Source of the DNA: Solirubrobacterales bacterium
Lineage (GTDB): Bacteria > Actinomycetota > Thermoleophilia > Solirubrobacterales > 70-9
Length of the DNA stretch: 64,000 nucleotides
NCBI GenBank assembly: GCA_016712175.1
Contig: JADJRQ010000001.1
Span: 248,001 to 312,000, forward strand
Reading direction: 5' to 3'
Below are positions 36,554-46,262 of the stretch, piece by piece. Both the position numbers and the translations under genes were made by a program. The notes under the pieces are model-generated. The model was not told the origin of the DNA. It saw nothing but the letters and a program-made list of their open reading frames with translations, and searched no databases. The stretch's first letter is position 1. Every line of letters starts with the position of its first letter.

Positions 36554-37953
36554 GAATCTGGTTCCTCTTCTTTTTCGCGGGCCTTGCGGCGTTCGGCGTA
36601 CTCTTCGATGGTTCTCTGGTCCCCGCGACTGACCGCGAGTGACCCCGGGGGCACATTCTCCCGGATTACTGATCCAGCGCCAGTGTAAGCGTCAGCGCCG
36701 ACCTCTACCGGTGCGACCAGCATCGTGTCAACTCCCACCCGGGCGCCGGGCCCGACCACCGTGCGGTGCTTGTCCCTCCCGTCGTAGTTCGCGGTGATCG
36801 TACCCGCGCCGAGATTGGCGCCTTTACCGATGTCGGCGTCGCCGATGTACGAGAGGTGAGGCACCTTGGCCCCCGCCCCGATGACCGAGTTCTTGATCTC
36901 GACGAAGGTGCCGGCCTTGGAGCCGTCTTCGAGCTGGGCGCCCGGCCGCAAGTAAGCGAAAGGACCGACCTGGCAATCCTCCATCACTTCGCAGAGGACC
37001 AGGTGAGAATGGAGGATCCGGCTACGGGCACCGATCCCGGAATTGATCACCGTCGAATGCGGTCCGATCTCCGCACCGGCACCGATCTCGGTGGCGCCGC
37101 GAAGTGAAGTGCCGGGTTCGATCCGGGCGTCTTGCCCGATCGAGACGTCGGCGTCGATCCAGGTCGAGGCGGGATCGACGATCGTCACCCCGGCCAGCAT
37201 GTGACCTTCGAGGATGCGACGCCGGGCTTCGGTCTCGACCGTGGCCAGATCGACCTTGTTGTTCACCCCGAGATTGACCGCGGTGTCCTCGGCAATGTGC
37301 GCGGAAACCCGCTCACCACGCCCCCGCATTACGGCGAGCACGTCCGGCAGGTAGTACTCGCCCTGGGCGTTGTCGCTGTTGATCTCGTCGAGGGCGGAAG
37401 CGAGCGATTCGCCGGAGAAGACGTAGGTGCCGGAGTTGATCTCCTTGATCTCGAGCTCGGCCGCGGTCGCGTCGCCGGCTTCCTTGGCTTCAACGATCTT
37501 CTCGACAGCGTCGCCGGAGTCACGAACCACACGGCCGTAGGCACCGGGATCCTCGAGGATCGCGGTCATCACCGTGGCCGAAGCCTTGTCGTCCCGGTGG
37601 GTAGAGAGTAATTCGGAGATCACAGTCGCCGAGACCAGAGGCACGTCGCCGGAGAGCACCAGTACCTCTGAGGACTCGCGGACGATCCCGATCGCAGCCC
37701 GGACCGCTCCACCGGTGCCGTCCGACTGGGGCTGGACGACCGTTTCGACTTCCTCCGGCAAGGCGTCACCGAGATCGCTGTTCGGCGACACGATCACCGC
37801 GATCCGCCCAACCCCGGCCGAGCGGGCAGCGAGAATCGGCCAGGTGATCATGGCCCGGCCGCAGACCGGGTGGAGGACCTTGGGCCGGGAAGAACGCATA
37901 CGCGTGCCTTCGCCCGCGGCCATGATCAATGCGGTGGTGGAACTACTGGTCAA
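36550..37953 (-). CDS. glmU: Bifunctional GlcN-1-P acetyltransferase / UDP-GlcNAc pyrophosphorylase
   Basis: The last two steps to UDP-GlcNAc for peptidoglycan. The N-terminal half is the nucleotidyltransferase with LIMAAGEGTRMRSSRPKVLH and VLSGDVPLV; the C-terminal half is a left-handed beta-helix of hexapeptide repeats (for example VSIGQDARIEPGTSLRG, GAKVPHLSYIGDADIGKGAN, ITANYDGRDKHRT). 467 residues, standard length. Followed by prs with overlap. Confidence 0.95.
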   Translation of the reverse strand: MTSSSTTALIMAAGEGTRMRSSRPKVLHPVCGRAMITWPILAARSAGVGRIAVIVSPNSDLGDALPEEVETVVQPQSDGTGGAVRAAIGIVRESSEVLVLSGDVPLVSATVISELLSTHRDDKASATVMTAILEDPGAYGRVVRDSGDAVEKIVEAKEAGDATAAELEIKEINSGTYVFSGESLASALDEINSDNAQGEYYLPDVLAVMRGRGERVSAHIAEDTAVNLGVNNKVDLATVETEARRRILEGHMLAGVTIVDPASTWIDADVSIGQDARIEPGTSLRGATEIGAGAEIGPHSTVINSGIGARSRILHSHLVLCEVMEDCQVGPFAYLRPGAQLEDGSKAGTFVEIKNSVIGAGAKVPHLSYIGDADIGKGANLGAGTITANYDGRDKHRTVVGPGARVGVDTMLVAPVEVGADAYTGAGSVIRENVPPGSLAVSRGDQRTIEEYAERRKAREKEEEPDS

Positions 37954-37969
37954 GCGTTACTCCTTGGAA

Positions 37970-38536
37970 TCAGGTATCCGGACCGAGGCGCTTCGCAGCC
38001 GACCCGACACTCATCAGCATGAATCCGGCGAAGATGAAGTCGATCCCGAGGAGCAGGCCGATCGCCCAGTCCTTGGTGTTCTGGAGGTCGGCGATGATGA
38101 TCAGGCCGATGATCAGCGACAGGATGCCGTTGACGGCGATCCAGCCGGCGCCCCTCTCGCCCCGGCGGATCAGCCCGACGGTGATCTTCATGGCGCCCAT
38201 GAAGATGAAATAGATCGCGAGGACAGCGGTCAGGAATCCAGCACTTCCGTCGGTGTTGGTGAGCAGGATGATCCCGGCGATCAAAGCCACCAGTGCCCAC
38301 AGAATTCGGACGATGGTCCCACCGGCATCGTGGACCATGAAGGCCGATCCGAAGATGAAGAAGGCGGCGATGACCAATACCCAGCCGGCGAATGTGACCA
38401 CTGCCAGCGTGGCAAACAGCGGAAACAGGATGGCGACTGCTCCAAGGATGATCAGTGTGATGCCGACCCCCTTGAACAAACCACTGCTGGCGGCTACCTC
38501 TGCGTTTACTTCGCTCTGGGATTCCATGTTCCACAC
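37970..38536 (-). CDS. HdeD-type membrane protein
   Basis: 188 residues, six hydrophobic helices in three repeated hairpins (GVGITLIILGAVAILFPLF, AGWVLVIAAFFIFGSAF, ALIAGIILLT), the layout of the HdeD/DUF308 acid-resistance membrane protein family. Loops are short with basic residues on the inner side. It is 16 bp upstream of glmU on the same strand and may share a transcript. Physiological role here is unknown. Confidence 0.85.
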   Translation of the reverse strand: MWNMESQSEVNAEVAASSGLFKGVGITLIILGAVAILFPLFATLAVVTFAGWVLVIAAFFIFGSAFMVHDAGGTIVRILWALVALIAGIILLTNTDGSAGFLTAVLAIYFIFMGAMKITVGLIRRGERGAGWIAVNGILSLIIGLIIIADLQNTKDWAIGLLLGIDFIFAGFMLMSVGSAAKRLGPDT

Positions 38537-38614
38537 TCTAGCCGCGCCACCACCGGAATAACCGGCCGCCGCGGACTCTGAACGGCGGCGTCCAAGGTAG
38601 AGTCCGGATCGTGT

Positions 38615-38687
38615 TCCGGGGTGGGGTAACCGGCTAACCCACCGGGTTTTGGTCCCGGTAATGGAGGTTCGAGTCCTCCCCCCGGAG
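38615..38687 (+). tRNA. tRNA-Gln (TTG anticodon)
   Basis: 73 nt: acceptor TCCGGGG with CCCCGGA, D-loop GGTAACCGG, anticodon stem CCGGG/CCCGG around TTTTGGT reading TTG, T-loop TTCGAGT, discriminator G. No encoded CCA. It is divergent from the HdeD gene. Confidence 0.95.
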
Positions 38688-38784
38688 TTGATTTCCGTGT
38701 ACCCGCGTGTTTAGCTGTAGTCCGGCGTGGTAAATGCTGGAGTGAGACATCACTTCAGTCATCGGAACGAAACAAGGGGAGCAA

Positions 38785-41049
38785 ATGCGCAAGTTGGTCG
38801 TCGTAGCGGTAGCCGTGGTTTCGGCAATGGTCTTCACCTCGAGTGCTGAAGCGGCCATCCCCAAGGTCTTTGACGGCAAGGGCAACATCAACTGCACCGT
38901 TCAGGGCGCCGGTCAGTACGCCGGGCAGCGCTGGTGCGGCACCGGTACCTCCACTCCCCTGACCCGCAGCACGGCGAAGACTTTCGACAACGTGCCGATC
39001 GACGTCAACGTGTCCTTCCCCGCCGGAGGCGACGGTCCCTATCCGCTGATGATGATCTTCCACGGATACGCCCTCTTCAAGTCCGACTTCGCCAACGCCG
39101 AGACCCAGCGCTGGCTGGACCGCGGGTACGCGGTGTTCTCGATGGCCGACCGAGGCTTCCACGAGTCCTGCGGCAGTCAAACCTCGAGACTGGCCGCCGG
39201 TTCGGCCTGTGACGAGGGCTACCTGCGACTGATGGACACCCGGTATGAAGTTCGCGATGCCCAGTACCTGGCCGGGCTGTTGGCCGACGAAGGCCGGGTC
39301 GTTCCGAACAAGATCGCCGCGACCGGACCCTCTTACGGTGGCGGGCTCTCAATGGCCCTGGCTGCCTTGAAGAACCGGGTCATGATGCCGAATGACCAGC
39401 TCGTCCCCTGGAAGAGCCCCGACGGCAAGTCGATGGAGATCGCCGTCGCGATTCCGAACATTCCCTGGACCGACCTCGCTTACTCACTGGTCCCGAACGG
39501 CAACACGCTCGACTACGTCGAGGACAACTCCTACTACGGACGATTCGGAGTGATGAAGGAGTCCTGGGTGAACCTGCTCTATTCCCTCGGGCTGGTCGCC
39601 GGGGAAGGCAACTACGCGCCGGCCGGCTCCGACCCGTCCGCCGACCTGAACGGATGGAAGTCGCTGCTCGACGCCGGCGAGCCCTACGACGGCCGGCCCG
39701 AGGCCCAGGCGATCCTCGACGACATCACCAGGCACCACTCGTCCTACTACATCGATCATTCGGTCGCCCCCGCCCCGCTGCTGATCTCGAATGGCTTCAC
39801 CGACGATCTTTTCCCGGTCGACGAAGCGATCCGCTTTTACAACCGCACCCGGGCCCAGTATCCGGAGAGTCCGATCGGCCTCTTCCTCAACCCGAACAGC
39901 GGACATATGCGTGGAATGTCGAAAGCCGACGTCACCGCAGCAAAGGACGAACTCGAGAACAAGTGGGTCGACTACTACCTGAAGGATGAAGGCACCAAGC
40001 CGGCCGCAAACGTCACCGCCTACGAGCAGACCTGCCCGGCAAACGTCACCGCCGGCGAACCCCACGTCGCAAAGGACTGGGCCTCGATGGCTCCCGGTGA
40101 GATCCGGGTGCTCGGAAGAGCCGAGCAGACCGTCGGCAAAGACAGCGGTAACCCGGTGACCGGCGGCCTCTTCAACCCGGCTCCGACCGGGATGGCCTGC
40201 ACGCCGGCGACCGGCGAGATCGAGAACGGTTCGGCGGATTACACGCTGCCACCCGCGCCCGCCGGCGGCTACACGGTGCTCGGCTCCCCGACCGTGGTCG
40301 CGAAGATCACCCAGCCCGGGAACACCTCGCAGATCGCCGCAAGGCTGGTCGACGTCTCCCCTGACGGACTGCAGAAGATCCTGATCGCACGCGCCGTCTG
40401 GCGCCCGACCAGCGGGAGACAGGTCTTCCAGCTCCACGCCAACGCCTACAAGGTCGCCGAGGGTCACGTGGCCCGGCTCGAGCTTCTCGCCAAAGACGCA
40501 TCAGTTCCCGCCGGTGGTGTCCTCAACTACGTACGCCCGTCGAACGGCCAGACAGACGCCAAAATTCAGGACCTCGAACTGCGGGTACCGGTGGCCGAGA
40601 AGCCAGGTTCGGTCGACGGCCTGGTCAAGGCACCGGAGGCCAAGGTCCTGCCCGACGAGCAGGGCGTCGCGCTCGCCCCCGGCTACGAAAAGATCGGCGC
40701 GGTCCCGGTAAAGGGTGCGCTGAAGCGCCTCCGGGTGGTCGGCAAGATCAAGGCGAAGGGCCGGAAGCTCAAGTTGCGGGTTCTCTGTCCGAAGTCCGCG
40801 CGGCGTTGCCCCGGGACCGGCCTTAAGGTGCGCAAGGGCAAGAGGACGATCGGTCATGGGCGGGGCTTCCGGGTCGGGAAGGGTTTGGCGAAGACGATCA
40901 AGCTCAAACTGAACCGCAGGGGCCGCCGTTTGCTCCGCGGAAACGGTCGCAACCTGAAGCGCTTCCGCGCACGAGTGAGGATCAAGTCCGGCAACCTCGA
41001 GAGGCGCACCGTGGGCCGCACTCTGAAACGAACCGGCCGGGTGCGCTGA
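38785..41049 (+). CDS. Secreted CocE/NonD-type hydrolase (paralogue 1)
   Basis: 754 residues with signal peptide MRKLVVVAVAVVSAMVF. An alpha/beta-hydrolase domain follows: oxyanion region MMIFHGYALF, nucleophile motif GPSYGGG with Ser183, Asp candidate in FTDDLFPVDE, His in NSGHMRGM. The second domain is a beta-sandwich (SPTVVAKITQPGNTSQIAARL) like the X-Pro dipeptidyl-peptidase C-terminal domain. The end is a Lys/Arg-rich beta-domain (about 640-754). Such enzymes act on peptides or esters; the substrate is unknown. It is the first of three tandem paralogues. Confidence 0.85.
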   Translation: MRKLVVVAVAVVSAMVFTSSAEAAIPKVFDGKGNINCTVQGAGQYAGQRWCGTGTSTPLTRSTAKTFDNVPIDVNVSFPAGGDGPYPLMMIFHGYALFKSDFANAETQRWLDRGYAVFSMADRGFHESCGSQTSRLAAGSACDEGYLRLMDTRYEVRDAQYLAGLLADEGRVVPNKIAATGPSYGGGLSMALAALKNRVMMPNDQLVPWKSPDGKSMEIAVAIPNIPWTDLAYSLVPNGNTLDYVEDNSYYGRFGVMKESWVNLLYSLGLVAGEGNYAPAGSDPSADLNGWKSLLDAGEPYDGRPEAQAILDDITRHHSSYYIDHSVAPAPLLISNGFTDDLFPVDEAIRFYNRTRAQYPESPIGLFLNPNSGHMRGMSKADVTAAKDELENKWVDYYLKDEGTKPAANVTAYEQTCPANVTAGEPHVAKDWASMAPGEIRVLGRAEQTVGKDSGNPVTGGLFNPAPTGMACTPATGEIENGSADYTLPPAPAGGYTVLGSPTVVAKITQPGNTSQIAARLVDVSPDGLQKILIARAVWRPTSGRQVFQLHANAYKVAEGHVARLELLAKDASVPAGGVLNYVRPSNGQTDAKIQDLELRVPVAEKPGSVDGLVKAPEAKVLPDEQGVALAPGYEKIGAVPVKGALKRLRVVGKIKAKGRKLKLRVLCPKSARRCPGTGLKVRKGKRTIGHGRGFRVGKGLAKTIKLKLNRRGRRLLRGNGRNLKRFRARVRIKSGNLERRTVGRTLKRTGRVR

Positions 41050-41187
41050 GCCGGCGGATTCGTGAACGCGGAACTTCCAGAGCCGCAACTTCTCAAGTAC
41101 TCCAGCGTTCTATAGGGTGGCCAGGTGCTCGCAGGCCAGGTATGCGTGCCGCCACGGGAAATTAACTGGAGAGGAACCTCAGAGTTC

Positions 41188-43710
41188 ATGCGCAAGTTTC
41201 TTGCAGTATTGGGTGTCGTAACGGCAGCCATGATTTTCGCCCCTTCCGCAAACGCGGCGATCACCGATGCCTTTGACGGAGCAGTCAGCTGTGGTGACGT
41301 TACGACTGAAGGCAATGTCTCGACTTCGCTCGGCCAGCGTTGGTGTGGCACCAGCCGCCCGCTGCCGACGAACCAGAAGGGTGACGACATCTCCTCAGTG
41401 ACGACTCCGGCACTCCCGACCACTCGGAGCACGGTTGAATCTTTCGATGGCGTGCCGATCGATGTCAATGTCGCATTCCCCTCAACGGGCGGCGACGGTC
41501 CCTACCCCCTGGTGATGATGTTCCACGGCTACGGTGGCCAGCGGATGAGCTTCAAGTCGATGCAGCGCTGGCTCGACAAGGGCTACGCCGTTTACAGCCA
41601 GACCAATCGTGGCTTTCATGAGTCTTGCGGCAGCGCCGGAGCCAAGGCCGCCGACGCCGACTGTCTTACCAAGGGATTCGTTCGTCTCAACGACACCCGC
41701 TACGAAGTGCGCGACGCGCAGCTCTTCGCCGGCATGCTGGTCGACGACGGCCTGGTCGATCCGACGAAGATCGCTGCGGTAGGTGGCTCGTACGGCGGTG
41801 GCATGTCGATGGCACTCGGTGCTCTCAAGGACCGGGTCATGATGCCCAACGATTCGCTGGTCCCGTGGGAGAGCCCCGACGGAACAAGCATGAGCCTGGC
41901 GCTCGCGCTGCCCAACATCCCCTGGACCGACCTCTCCTACTCCCTCGTTCCGAACGGCAGCAACTTCGATTACATCAAAGACGCTTCCTACTACGGACGT
42001 TTTGGAGTAATGAAACAGTCCTATGTCAACGGCCTGTACGCTGCCGGCGCACTCGCGCCTGGCTACTACACCGCCCCGGGCGTTCAGCCGTCAGCCGACC
42101 TGACAGGCTGGCTTGCGTACATGAACCTTGGCGAGCCGTACGACGGTGACGCCCAGGCCGAGGCGATTCTCGACGAGATCCAGACCCATCACTCGTCGTA
42201 CTACATCCCGCACGACACAGCGCCTGCACCGATGCTGATCTCGTCCGGCTTTACCGACGACCTCTTCCCGGCGAACGAAGCAACCCGCTACTACAACCGG
42301 ACACGGGCTCAGTTCGCCAATTCGAAGATCGGCCTTTTCTTCGGGTCATTCGGACATCCGCGCGGACAGAATCGCTCGGGAGCCGGCTCCGTCACGGCCG
42401 CTCTCCAGACCGAAGAAAACACCTGGATGGACCACTACCTCGGTGGCGTCGGCGCTGAGCCGACCCCCGACGTGACCGCTTGGACTCAGGGTTGTCCTTC
42501 CTCCGAGGAAGTCGCCTACGATTCGCCCGACTGGGCCTCATCCGCCTCCGGCGAGATCCGCCTGGAGGGCGGAGACGCCGAGCAGACGATCTCCCCGACG
42601 GGTGGCGACCGCGCCGTGGGAACGACGCTGAACCCGCAGTCGGCAGGAGGCGCCGCAGATGCCTGCGCGACCCCGCCCGGTGCCAAAGAGCCGGGTACAG
42701 CCAACTACGAGCTCGACCCCGCCCCCGCGGCAGGATTCACGATCATGGGTAGCCCGACCGTGGTCGCGAAGATCCAGCAGGCCGGTAACAACTCGCAGAT
42801 CGCGTCCCGGCTGGTCGATGTTTCCCCTGACGGAACCACGAAGACTCTGATCGATCGAGCCCTCTGGCGTCCGGCAAACAGCGGATTCCAGGTGTTCCAG
42901 CTGAACGCCAACGGCTGGGAGGTCAAGGCGGGCCACGTGGTACGACTCGAGTTGCTGCCGATGGATGCCGGTGTTGCCGACCAGGCAACCGGCGCACTCA
43001 GCAACTACGGACGTCCATCCAATGGCCAGCAGCCGGCCACGATCAGCTACATGGATCTGAGGATCCCGGTCATCGAAGCGCCCGGTGCCCTCGGTGGCCT
43101 GGTCAAGGCACCGGCACCCAAGGTGTTGCCGGATCGTCCGGGCGTCGAACTGGCCAAGGGCTTCGAGGCCATTGGCTCGACCACCCTCGATGACTACACC
43201 CAGGACACCGACCCCTGCCCTGCCGGAACCAGCGGCACCACACCGCCGGACTGCGTCGAAGACACCTGTCCCGCCGGCCAGGTCGGCACACCGCCGGACT
43301 GCCAGCCCCATGTGCTTCCACAGAGCATGCCGAAAGTCACCGGCAAGGTCATCGTCAAGGGAAAGATCCTGAAGGCGAAGATCAAGTGCGGATCCGATGC
43401 CTATTCATGCGAGAAGATCAAGCTCGCCTTCAAGGCCGCCCCGAAGAAGGCCAGGAAGAGCAAGAGGAGCAGGAAGGTCAGAGGCCGGGGCATCGCCAAG
43501 GGCAAAGGCCTCACCGCTGAACCCGGACAGACCGTGAAGGTCAAGCTCAAGCTGACCCGCAACGCCCGGAAGTACTTCAAGAACCGGAAGTTCCGGAAGC
43601 ACGGCAAGAAGAGGATGAAGCGCGGCCCCCGGTCCCTCCGCGCCAAGGTTCTCGTCAACGGCAAGCGCGCCGGCTACAAGAAGGTGAAGCGGGTCGGCCG
43701 CGTCAAGTAG
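41188..43710 (+). CDS. Secreted CocE/NonD-type hydrolase (paralogue 2)
   Basis: 840 residues from the ATG at 41188 (after GAGAGGAAC). Signal peptide MRKFLAVLGVVTAAMIF, then the same core as its neighbours: GGSYGGG nucleophile, DDLFPANEA, SFGHPRGQ and the beta-sandwich. It differs in an inserted Cys/Pro-rich linker (PCPAGTSGTTPPDCVEDTCP, about 682-710) before the Lys-rich tail, which could be stabilised by disulfides. An intrinsic terminator follows 27 bp after the stop. Confidence 0.85.
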   Translation: MRKFLAVLGVVTAAMIFAPSANAAITDAFDGAVSCGDVTTEGNVSTSLGQRWCGTSRPLPTNQKGDDISSVTTPALPTTRSTVESFDGVPIDVNVAFPSTGGDGPYPLVMMFHGYGGQRMSFKSMQRWLDKGYAVYSQTNRGFHESCGSAGAKAADADCLTKGFVRLNDTRYEVRDAQLFAGMLVDDGLVDPTKIAAVGGSYGGGMSMALGALKDRVMMPNDSLVPWESPDGTSMSLALALPNIPWTDLSYSLVPNGSNFDYIKDASYYGRFGVMKQSYVNGLYAAGALAPGYYTAPGVQPSADLTGWLAYMNLGEPYDGDAQAEAILDEIQTHHSSYYIPHDTAPAPMLISSGFTDDLFPANEATRYYNRTRAQFANSKIGLFFGSFGHPRGQNRSGAGSVTAALQTEENTWMDHYLGGVGAEPTPDVTAWTQGCPSSEEVAYDSPDWASSASGEIRLEGGDAEQTISPTGGDRAVGTTLNPQSAGGAADACATPPGAKEPGTANYELDPAPAAGFTIMGSPTVVAKIQQAGNNSQIASRLVDVSPDGTTKTLIDRALWRPANSGFQVFQLNANGWEVKAGHVVRLELLPMDAGVADQATGALSNYGRPSNGQQPATISYMDLRIPVIEAPGALGGLVKAPAPKVLPDRPGVELAKGFEAIGSTTLDDYTQDTDPCPAGTSGTTPPDCVEDTCPAGQVGTPPDCQPHVLPQSMPKVTGKVIVKGKILKAKIKCGSDAYSCEKIKLAFKAAPKKARKSKRSRKVRGRGIAKGKGLTAEPGQTVKVKLKLTRNARKYFKNRKFRKHGKKRMKRGPRSLRAKVLVNGKRAGYKKVKRVGRVK

Positions 43711-43736
43711 CGACTCGTCTCATTCGCGCATCAGGG

Positions 43737-43767
43737 AACCCGCCGGGAAACCGGCGGGTTTTCTTTT
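43737..43767 (+). terminator. Rho-independent terminator
   Basis: A perfect 10-bp stem AACCCGCCGG with CCGGCGGGTT around GAAA, followed by TTCTTTT. It separates the second and third hydrolase genes, so the third has its own promoter in 43768-43913. Confidence 0.93.
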
Positions 43768-43913
43768 GCCGGAACAAGGCTTGAGGTTCCGCGAACATGC
43801 TGTATTCTGAATCGGTCGGAGCGACCCTTTGCGGCTGCTCCGGTGTTCAAAGGGAAATGGGAGACGGCCGACGCCGTTTCGGCTGGAAAAAATAAATAGG
43901 GAGTTGGGGAGTA

Positions 43914-46262
43914 ATGCGCAAGCTCGGAGTTCTGTTCGCCTTCATGTTCATGCTGATTGCCGTTCCGACGGCCAACGCGGCCATCACGGACGTGTTCGAT
44001 GGGGAAATTCCGTGCGCTACCCAGGGCCCAGGACCCCACATAGGCCAGGTCTGGTGCGAGGTAGGGGGCGGCGACAGCAATGCTGCCGCCGGCACGGTCG
44101 ACTCCTTCGACGATAGTCCGATCGACGTCAACGTCGGCTTCCCCGACGCCGCCGAGTTCGGTGACGGCCCCTACCCCTTGGCCATGTACTTCCACGGCTT
44201 CGGTGGTGGCAAGGAAGGTTTTACCGGCGACCTGGCCCGGTTCCTCGAAAAGGGCTACGCGGTCTTCTCGATGACCGATCGAGGCTTCAAGCGATCCTGC
44301 GGCAAAACTGCCGCGATCACCGATCTCGAGGCCAACGGCGAAAGCTGCGCAAAGGGTTTCATTCACCTGATGGACACTCGTTACGAAGTGCGAGATGCCC
44401 AGTATTTCGCCGGACTGCTTGCAGATGAGGATTTGATCCTGCCGAAGAAGATCGGTGCGGTCGGCGCCTCTTACGGCGGCGGCAAGTCGATGGCGCTCGG
44501 TGCGCTCAAGAACCGGATCATGAAGCCGGACGGGAGCTACGCCCCCTGGAAGAGCCCAATGGGCAAGGACATGGAGATCGCTGCCGCGGCCCCGATCGTT
44601 CCGTGGACCGACTTCGCCTACTCGCTGCTACCGAACGGCCGCACACTGGATTACGTCAAGGACTCCCCCTACGAGAAGCCCTTCGGTGTGATGAAGGCGC
44701 AGATCGTCTCGGCACTGCTGCCGTCCGGCGACAACTTCTCAGGTCAAGAAGGCATTGGCAACGAAACCGCGGATCCCTTCTTCGACATCCTCGGCTGGAA
44801 GGCCCTGATGGATGCCGGCGAGCCCTACGGTGGCACACCGACCGCCGAGCTGATGTTCGACGAGATGACGAACCACCACTCCTCGTACTACATCGACGGT
44901 TCGGTCAAACCGGCTCCGCTGCTGATCGCGCAGGGCCTGGCCGACGACCTCTTCCCGATCGACGAGCCCTTGCGCTATTACAACCGGACCAAGGACAAAT
45001 TCCCGGACGCTGACATCTCGCTCCTGTTCGCCGATATCGGTCACCCCCGTGCTCCGGTCGCCGCACCCAACGGGCAGGGCCGGCCGGCGGACATTGAAAT
45101 GGGCTACCAGCGCGTCGAAAACTGGTTCGATTACTACCTGAAGGGCGTCGGTGCCAAGCCGGCCAACCAGGTCGAAGTCAAGAGCCAGGTCTGCCCCTAC
45201 AGTGAGCCGTCCGGTGGTCCTTACACCGCGTCCAACTGGGCTGCGATGTCGAAGGGCGAGTTGCTGCTCAAGGACCCGGAGACTCGAGTTATCAAGTCCG
45301 ATGCCGGTGACAACGACGTCGCAGCTGCACTCTCGACACTCAACCCCGGCTGCACGCAGGTTGGCGAAGAAAGCGAACCGGGCACCGTCAACTACGACTT
45401 CGGTACCGTTCCGGCCGGCGGCCTGACCCTGATGGGCGCGCCGACCGTGATCGCCGATGTCTCCGTTGCCAACGGCCCCAATTCACAGATCGCGGCCCGT
45501 CTGCTCGAGGTCTCGAATGGCGTTGAACGCATCATCAGTCGCGGTGTGTACCGGCCCGATGCCTCTGGCGCGCAGGTCATCCAGCTCCACGGCAACGCAT
45601 ACAGGTTCGAAGCAGGCACCAAGATCCGCCTGCAGCTGCTGCCGAAGGACGGACTCCCCGGCGTGCTGCTCGGTTCCTACGCGCGCCCGTCGAACGACCA
45701 GCAGGACGTGACCGTCAAGAACGCCGAGATCCGACTGCCGGTCCAGGAAGCCCCGGGAGCCGGTGGTGGCATGGTCACTGCGACCTCCCCGAAGGTGCTG
45801 CTCCCGGGAGCAGAACTCGCCGGTGACTACTCCGCCGTCGGCTCAATCCCGATCGCTGACTGGAACAAGACCGAAGTGCCGCCTGCCAAGATCGGTCTGG
45901 TCAAAGTCAAGCGAGTGCTCAAGGCCAAGGGCAAGCGCGTCAAGGTGAAGATCTCCTGTGCTTCCAAGTACGACAAATGCGAGCGCGGCAAGGTCGTCAT
46001 CAAGGGCGCAAAGAACCTGAAGAAGGGCAAGGGGCGGAACACCTTCATCGCCAAGGGAAAATACAAAGTCGCCCCCGGCAAGTCGAAGACCGTTTCACTC
46101 AAGCTGAGCTCCAAGGCACGCAAGCTGTTCCGCAACCGCCGGCTCCGCTCGAAGAAGAAGGTCAAGGGCCTGAAGAAGCTGCGGGTCAAGGTGACGATTG
46201 GCAGTGGCAAGAACCGCGCCAGCCGCAAGGCCGTCGTCAAGCGGGTCGGCCGGGTCAAATAG
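43914..46262 (+). CDS. Secreted CocE/NonD-type hydrolase (paralogue 3)
   Basis: 782 residues with signal peptide MRKLGVLFAFMFMLIAVPT. The alpha/beta-hydrolase core shows GASYGGG, LADDLFPIDEP and DIGHPRAP for the Ser, Asp and His of the triad, then the beta-sandwich and a Lys/Arg-rich tail ending VVKRVGRVK. It shares no linker with the Cys-rich paralogue. It ends one base before the PucR stop on the other strand, with a strong hairpin in the shared 3' region. Confidence 0.85.
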   Translation: MRKLGVLFAFMFMLIAVPTANAAITDVFDGEIPCATQGPGPHIGQVWCEVGGGDSNAAAGTVDSFDDSPIDVNVGFPDAAEFGDGPYPLAMYFHGFGGGKEGFTGDLARFLEKGYAVFSMTDRGFKRSCGKTAAITDLEANGESCAKGFIHLMDTRYEVRDAQYFAGLLADEDLILPKKIGAVGASYGGGKSMALGALKNRIMKPDGSYAPWKSPMGKDMEIAAAAPIVPWTDFAYSLLPNGRTLDYVKDSPYEKPFGVMKAQIVSALLPSGDNFSGQEGIGNETADPFFDILGWKALMDAGEPYGGTPTAELMFDEMTNHHSSYYIDGSVKPAPLLIAQGLADDLFPIDEPLRYYNRTKDKFPDADISLLFADIGHPRAPVAAPNGQGRPADIEMGYQRVENWFDYYLKGVGAKPANQVEVKSQVCPYSEPSGGPYTASNWAAMSKGELLLKDPETRVIKSDAGDNDVAAALSTLNPGCTQVGEESEPGTVNYDFGTVPAGGLTLMGAPTVIADVSVANGPNSQIAARLLEVSNGVERIISRGVYRPDASGAQVIQLHGNAYRFEAGTKIRLQLLPKDGLPGVLLGSYARPSNDQQDVTVKNAEIRLPVQEAPGAGGGMVTATSPKVLLPGAELAGDYSAVGSIPIADWNKTEVPPAKIGLVKVKRVLKAKGKRVKVKISCASKYDKCERGKVVIKGAKNLKKGKGRNTFIAKGKYKVAPGKSKTVSLKLSSKARKLFRNRRLRSKKKVKGLKKLRVKVTIGSGKNRASRKAVVKRVGRVK

